From NCBI RefSeq assembly GCF_000332415.1, contig NZ_AOHC02000030.1:1-53970 (forward strand): DNA of 53,970 bases. Direction: 5' to 3'. Source of the DNA: Leptospira weilii serovar Ranarum str. ICFT (GTDB lineage: Bacteria > Spirochaetota > Leptospiria > Leptospirales > Leptospiraceae). Shown here piece by piece: positions 43,619 through 53,970 of the stretch. Numbering within the stretch: position 1 is the first letter of the stretch; every line of letters begins with the position of its first letter. Both the position numbers and the translations under genes were made by a program. Below the pieces are notes generated by a model that saw only the letters and a list, made by a program, of their open reading frames with translations, ran no database searches and was not told where the DNA came from.

Positions 43619-43768
43619 AGGGAAGGATATGCAGAAAATCTGTTTTAAACTTTCGTAATTCGAATTCGATACGGAGAGAAAGCGGAGTATTCAGTCGAAT
43701 TATTTTCTAAACAATCAAAGGAATTGGGGAAAATTTTAAGTTAGAATTGTTAAACGAACTCGTTCGCC

Positions 43769-44191
<423 letters not shown>

Positions 44192-44465
44192 AATCCTTCT
44201 GCGAGCAATCAGAAAAACCGCAGCCTCACGTCCGACGGATTTCTCTTTTTGTTAGACGCATTCGATCCGCGAAATCGAAACGATTCCGAATCGAACGATA
44301 AACCGAACATTCTTTATCGAATTAAAACGAAAAATTTGTTTTCTTAAACCCGATCTCCAAATTAGATTCTCTACAAACGGAAAAGAAAAAGCAAAAAATC
44401 CTCATTCTTCTTTGAGAAAGAATTTTCGCCTCAACATTCCGATCCGTTTCGGAGAAAATACATTC

Positions 44466-45479
<1,014 letters not shown>

Positions 45480-45575
45480 TCCGACATCGATTTTTGAAAG
45501 AGATGTGCGGGCCAATCCGATCCTTAAAGACGAAAGACATTTAACGATCGATCCCCGACAACATCAATCGATCAA

Positions 45576-46943
45576 TCAACTCGCGGCCTTGGAAAAATTT
45601 TTATAAAGAGATTTTTTTCCGCCGGGAGGTTTACCTATGTCCACGCCCGCTTTCAAAAGTTCGAGTCTAAGCTCCTTACGAAACGCGTGATAGTCCACCT
45701 CCACCGCGTGCCTTTGTCCTCCGCCGAACGTGAAATGAGGATGATCGATCTCGTATTGAATCGCCGTTTTTAGATCCTGGGGACGTTTGTATTTTCCGAC
45801 AATCTCCAAACAAGCGAGTTTCGCTTGATAATCCGCCATCGGCCAAATACAACCCACCGGTTGAAACAATCCGATGAAATATAAATTCTTATAATCGTTG
45901 TGTATCATCTTACGAAAGAGAGGGATTTTTTCCGCGTGTTGAAAATCGATAAACGACTTGTCAAAAAACGGAAACGTGGTCCAAAATCCGGTACAAGCGC
46001 AGATGATATCGAAACGTTCCCTGGTTCCGTCCGTAAATTCCACTTCTTTACCGTGCAATTTTTTGATCCCGGGACGAGGTTTGATTCTTCCGTGACGGAT
46101 AAAATCGAGAAGATCGGAATTCAAAGTCGGATGATGACTGAGCGCCAGAGTTGTGTTCAACGGAAGACCGTAATTCGTATAAGAACCTTGTAATACAGAA
46201 AGCATCTTAGTAAGCGCATACTGTTTGACGATCGACGGAATCCAGCCGGGCGTTTTTGCCGCAAACACATCGGAGGGCATTCCGAAAAGAAACTTTGGAA
46301 AGAACCACTGAGGACTTCTCATCGATAACTTTACGTTATTTGCAACTCTTGCGGACTCTACCGCGACGTCGCAAGCGGAATTACCGGCTCCGATTACAAG
46401 AACGTCCTTACCTTTCCATTCGTTTGTAACACCTTTAAAATCGTGGGAATGTATAAACTTACCGGTGAACTTTCCCTCATATTCCGGATACTTCGGATTC
46501 CAATGATGACCGTTCGCAACCATAAGAACGTCGAAAATTTCGGTTTTCTTTTTTTTGGAAGCGTCCAAGTATTCCACTTTCCAATCCTCGTCCGCCGTTC
46601 TCGTTATTTTTTGAATCGTATGATTGAATCGAATTTTCTTATATACTCCGAAATGTTTTGCGTAGGATTCGAAGTAAGCCTGGAGTTGTTTGTGGTTCGG
46701 ATATTCCGGATAATCTTCGGGCATCGGAAAGTCCTCGTACTCGGACCAAACCTTGGAGCTGATAATATGAGTATTTTCGTAAACGCTTGAATGCCCGGTT
46801 TTGGCGTTAAAGACCCAGTTCCCTCCGACCTTATCGTTTTTTTCGAAAACGACCACGTCCAAACCGTATTCAACACAATTTTTTCCGGCTGCAATTCCAC
46901 TCGGCCCGGCTCCTACCACGCAGACTCTGACGTTCGATTTCAT
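45576..46943 (-). CDS. Flavin-containing monooxygenase
   Basis: A 455-residue FAD/NADPH monooxygenase. The FAD Rossmann motif is VVGAGPSGIAAG (9-20), the NADPH one VIGAGNSACDVA (183-194), and the FMO fingerprint FTGKFIHSHDF fits F-x-G-x3-H-x3-F at 159-169. It oxidises soft nucleophiles or ketones. The start ATG has AGGAGA upstream. The upstream gap holds a large hairpin repeat (46966-47030). Confidence 0.93.
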   Translation of the reverse strand: MKSNVRVCVVGAGPSGIAAGKNCVEYGLDVVVFEKNDKVGGNWVFNAKTGHSSVYENTHIISSKVWSEYEDFPMPEDYPEYPNHKQLQAYFESYAKHFGVYKKIRFNHTIQKITRTADEDWKVEYLDASKKKKTEIFDVLMVANGHHWNPKYPEYEGKFTGKFIHSHDFKGVTNEWKGKDVLVIGAGNSACDVAVESARVANNVKLSMRSPQWFFPKFLFGMPSDVFAAKTPGWIPSIVKQYALTKMLSVLQGSYTNYGLPLNTTLALSHHPTLNSDLLDFIRHGRIKPRPGIKKLHGKEVEFTDGTRERFDIICACTGFWTTFPFFDKSFIDFQHAEKIPLFRKMIHNDYKNLYFIGLFQPVGCIWPMADYQAKLACLEIVGKYKRPQDLKTAIQYEIDHPHFTFGGGQRHAVEVDYHAFRKELRLELLKAGVDIGKPPGGKKSLYKNFSKAAS

Positions 46944-47453
<510 letters not shown>

Positions 47454-47524
47454 TAGGAAGCGTTGCACTCGAGTTTTCGCCTAGTTCAACAAATCCAAAT
47501 ATTCCATAAAAAGAATATACTTTT

Positions 47525-49021
<1,497 letters not shown>

Positions 49022-49272
49022 CGAAATAGGAATCCTTGCAGTTATGTCCAAGGTTTTAAAAAGTCGTAGGATTTCACTCAAAATTGAGGACAAATCGGTT
49101 CCGAAAAAGAAAATAGAATCCGATATATATTCATCATTTATAATGAACTATCCGTAAAATCGGAAACGATTCCATTGGCCGGACTTTCGATCTTTCGTTT
49201 GCAAAGATAGGTTTTAACGCCGATTCCAAATCGTTCGGAAAAAATTTCGTTTTGTTAAACGAATAACAATTG

Positions 49273-50103
49273 TTAAACGACTTCGGAAGGATCCCAGCAA
49301 GTTCGGAAGTTCTCATCGAGAGAATTCAGAGTTTTCATATCCTCTTCGGAAATTTTGAAATCGAAAACTTTCGAATTTTCGACGATCCTTTCCCTTTTTG
49401 TGGATTTCGGAATCACCACGATCTTTTGTTCAATCGCCCAGCGAATCAAAATCTGCGCCGGTGTTTTTTCGTATTTCTTCGCGATGTTGACGATCTTCGG
49501 ATCTTCCACTTTTTGTCCGTGAGCGAGCGGACTATAAGCCTCGAGTTGAATCTTATGTTTTTTACAATATTCTAATAGATCGATCTGATTTAAAAACGGA
49601 TGAAACTCCACCTGATTGACTGCGGGTGTGATTTGGGAATTTTTTAACAACTCAGTAAGATGGGAAATCGTGTAGTTACTGACTCCGATCGATCTGCAAA
49701 GTTTGTCGTGATACGCTTTTTCCAATTCTTTCCAAGAATCGGTTCTTTTGGAAGTCACGGGAAAATGAACGAGATAAAGATCCACTTGATCGATTCCTAA
49801 TTTTTCGAGACTTGTTTCCAGCGCCTTTCTCGTTTTGTCCGATCCTTGATCCGCGTTCCAGAGTTTTGTAGTGATGAAAATTTCCTTTCTAGGAATCCCG
49901 CTTTCTCGAATCGCCCTTCCCACGTCTTCTTCGTTGGAATAAATTTTTGCGGTATCGATATGCCGATAACCCGCTTCCAAGGCGTTTAAGACGGCTTCCG
50001 TACATTCTTTACCGGACTTGGTTTTCCAAACTCCGAGTCCCAAAATCGGCATTAAGATTCCGTTATTGAGCGTAACCGCTTGATTGAGAGCATTTTCAGT
50101 CAT
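49273..50103 (-). CDS. Aldo/keto reductase
   Basis: A 276-residue AKR. The catalytic tetrad is visible: Asp50 and Tyr55 in [16 protein letters not shown], Lys80 in ITTKLWNAD and His113 in LYLVHFP. The NADPH end is [15 protein letters not shown]. It resembles AKR5-type 2,5-diketo-gluconate reductases by motif. It follows the membrane gene at 50114 by 10 bp on the same strand. Confidence 0.93.
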   Translation of the reverse strand: MTENALNQAVTLNNGILMPILGLGVWKTKSGKECTEAVLNALEAGYRHIDTAKIYSNEEDVGRAIRESGIPRKEIFITTKLWNADQGSDKTRKALETSLEKLGIDQVDLYLVHFPVTSKRTDSWKELEKAYHDKLCRSIGVSNYTISHLTELLKNSQITPAVNQVEFHPFLNQIDLLEYCKKHKIQLEAYSPLAHGQKVEDPKIVNIAKKYEKTPAQILIRWAIEQKIVVIPKSTKRERIVENSKVFDFKISEEDMKTLNSLDENFRTCWDPSEVV

Positions 50104-50113
50104 AAAATTTCGT

Positions 50114-50722
50114 TTAACCCGCGTTCATCGATCCGCCGAGTCTTTTGAGAGAAACACTCAGGGAATAAACGGCGACAGCAAGAACGATGTGAAAAATATC
50201 CACGTTCAAAATCGGTCCCCGAGAACCGGTGGTTCCGATCACAAGGCCCGCGAGAATAAAAAGAATCGCTCCTAAAATTCCGTAAAGAGCCCCCACCTTC
50301 GTTCCACCCGAATTTTTTCGAATACATACGAGGATGGCCGTAACCATCGCCGCTCCGCCTAAAACCGTGGACACAAGCGGAAACGGAAAAACGTATCCGA
50401 AAATCATATAAAGGATCAGTAATATTCCTACGATCGGATAAAAAGTATTCCTTTCCAACTTTTTGATTCCGATATGAAAAAAACCCATTCCGATCAACGG
50501 CACTCCCACAAAGGAAGCGAGCCCCACACAAAAACGATAGATCGGATCCAAAATCCCGATTCCTAAAAAGTGAATCGTTCCCAAACCCGCGGAAATTCCT
50601 ATCGTAAGAAATCCTAAAAAGCCGAAGGTTTTCGAATCAGAAGCCGCATTTTTGATTTGAATCGCGGCGAAAACGGATACAAGACTTAAGATGAAATCGG
50701 AAAAAACCGTACTCAATTGCAT
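50114..50722 (-). CDS. Multi-pass membrane protein, unknown function
   Basis: A 202-residue protein with about seven hydrophobic segments (for example [39 protein letters not shown]). A charged loop with KKLERN divides them. It resembles DUF6962-type proteins by layout, but the match is weak. It is in a likely two-gene operon with the aldo/keto reductase. Confidence 0.75.
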   Translation of the reverse strand: MQLSTVFSDFILSLVSVFAAIQIKNAASDSKTFGFLGFLTIGISAGLGTIHFLGIGILDPIYRFCVGLASFVGVPLIGMGFFHIGIKKLERNTFYPIVGILLILYMIFGYVFPFPLVSTVLGGAAMVTAILVCIRKNSGGTKVGALYGILGAILFILAGLVIGTTGSRGPILNVDIFHIVLAVAVYSLSVSLKRLGGSMNAG

Positions 50723-50797
50723 GGTGGATGATCGTTCTTAAAGAAATAAATTTTGCAATTCTTTACTTACAAAAATTCGAAAAAAGATCGAATTCGA

Positions 50798-53323
<2,526 letters not shown>

Positions 53324-53484
53324 GTTTTACTCTTCCTCAGATTCTTACGCGCCACTTTTCGAACGAACCGGGATCGCCCGAATTCTCCGATTATAAGGTC
53401 ATTCCAAAATAAGTTCTTTCCAATAACGAAAAAACGAAAGAAATTTATTTTAACGTAAATTCGGTATAAGAAAGTTCGGGCGAA

Positions 53485-53523
53485 TCCGGCCTTGGCAGGC
53501 CGGACCTATCTCGCGAAGCGAGA
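53485..53523. repeat. Two adjacent short hairpins
   Basis: TCCGGCCT-TGGC-AGGCCGGA (53485-53504) and TCTCGC-GAA-GCGAGA (53509-53523). The first is related to the stem at 40472-40498. Confidence 0.8.
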
Positions 53524-53547
53524 TTGAGTTTTTTAGTTTCTGCTCTG

Positions 53548-53607
53548 ATCAACAAATTGATGGATCGATCGAAAAACGGTTTTCTTTCGTCATTTCAATT
53601 TGTTGAT
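53548..53607. repeat. 60-bp hairpin element, copy 2
   Basis: The arms ATCAACAAATTGA (53548-53560) and TCAATTTGTTGAT (53595-53607) are perfect reverse complements. Copy 1 is at 36131-36190, of the same 60-bp length. Confidence 0.9.
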
Positions 53608-53779
53608 CTCGCTTCAATCGCTTTCGCATTGGTTCGCCGAACTCAGGTTATTTTAACGTAAATTCGGCAAATTTCCCAAGGCGTCCATCTTTGCTTCGCA
53701 AAGAACTTGGATCGACGTTGTAATCAACGATTTAATCTTTGAATCGAAAATTTTTAGGATTTTAACGCGGACTCCGCGG

Positions 53780-53970
53780 GAGTTCCCACACTTCGAGTGG
53801 CGAGGATTTAGTCGTTAGGTTTTAGGATTTTGCAGAAGACCGCGGACACCGTATGGAGTTCCCACACTTCGAGTGGCGAGGATTTAGTGGTTAGGTTTTA
53901 GGATTTTGCAGAAGACCACAGACTCCGTGGGAGTTCCCACACTTCGAGTGGCGAGGATTATACTAGGTGT
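53780..53970. repeat. 75-76-bp tandem repeat, cut at the window end
   Basis: GAGTTCCCACACTTCGAGTG starts at 53780, 53856 and 53931 (periods 76 and 75). The third unit breaks after GAGGATT at about 53958 and is replaced by TATACTAGGTGT, the reverse complement of the first 12 bases of the window. Confidence 0.9.

Larger units (their letters stand above)
53324..53970. other. Repeat-filled end of the window
   Basis: Upstream of the Amt-MCP gene. It has the hairpins at 53485-53504 and 53509-53523, the 60-bp element at 53548-53607 and a 75-bp tandem repeat from 53780. No gene is seen. Confidence 0.7.

Overview
The window looks like chromosomal DNA of a spirochaete of the genus Leptospira, probably from the pathogenic side of the genus. 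This is inferred from the protein families and gene style, not from a database search. The pointers are spirochaete-type lipoproteins with relaxed lipoboxes, an SH3/NADase-type glycan-binding lipoprotein, an IS110-family element like the IS1533 group, many TTG starts, chemoreceptors, and intergenic spaces packed with short palindromic repeats. No rRNA, tRNA, CRISPR array or prophage was seen.

Layout. 1-1.2 kb: a truncated, frameshifted IS110 transposase and a 71-bp tandem repeat. 1.5-3.5 kb: a lipoprotein, a MaoC-like dehydratase, a MarR regulator and a DUF3995 membrane protein. 3.7-8.6 kb: an EAL protein, a DUF2804-like protein, a VOC protein, an outer-membrane barrel and a DUF1697 protein. 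8.6-13.9 kb (minus): a decayed GNAT gene, then the SUF Fe-S operon sufC-sufD-Rieske-sufS-sufU with sufT downstream; no sufB is present. 14-18 kb: a host-attachment-like protein, a glycerol-kinase-like sugar kinase and a cyclic-nucleotide-gated K+ channel. 18-21.5 kb (minus): di-haem peroxidase, cupredoxin, cytochrome c and a chemoreceptor in one probable operon. 21.8-26.7 kb (minus): ccmA-ccmB-ccmC, a REC-PP2C phosphatase and purC-purS-purQ, almost all overlapping.

26.8-34.3 kb: a TPR protein, a secreted coiled-coil-like protein, an orphan ABC ATPase, and an envelope operon (SH3/glycan-binding lipoprotein, SH3/propeller protein, bifunctional penicillin-binding protein). 34.3-36 kb: a methyltransferase and a thioesterase. 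36.6-40 kb: an ArsR-DoxX pair with a double palindromic operator at the start codon, followed by four SRPBCC/AHSA1 proteins. 40-43.6 kb: a decayed gene, two small genes (one with an SSB-like acidic tail), then LemA, two TPM proteins and YjbR. 43.8-50.7 kb: SufE, an alcohol dehydrogenase, a flavin monooxygenase, an ABC-F ATPase, an aldo/keto reductase and a membrane protein, with a 31-bp VNTR between. 50.8-53.3 kb: an ammonium transporter fused to a chemoreceptor signalling domain, which is the most striking gene here. The window ends in repeats.

Functional themes are Fe-S and haem-protein biogenesis (SUF, CCM, MauG-like peroxidase, cytochrome c), chemotactic sensing (two chemoreceptors, one possibly sensing ammonium) and cell-envelope work. 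The gaps carry a dense set of hairpin repeats that have moved into gene ends and possibly into one reading frame.
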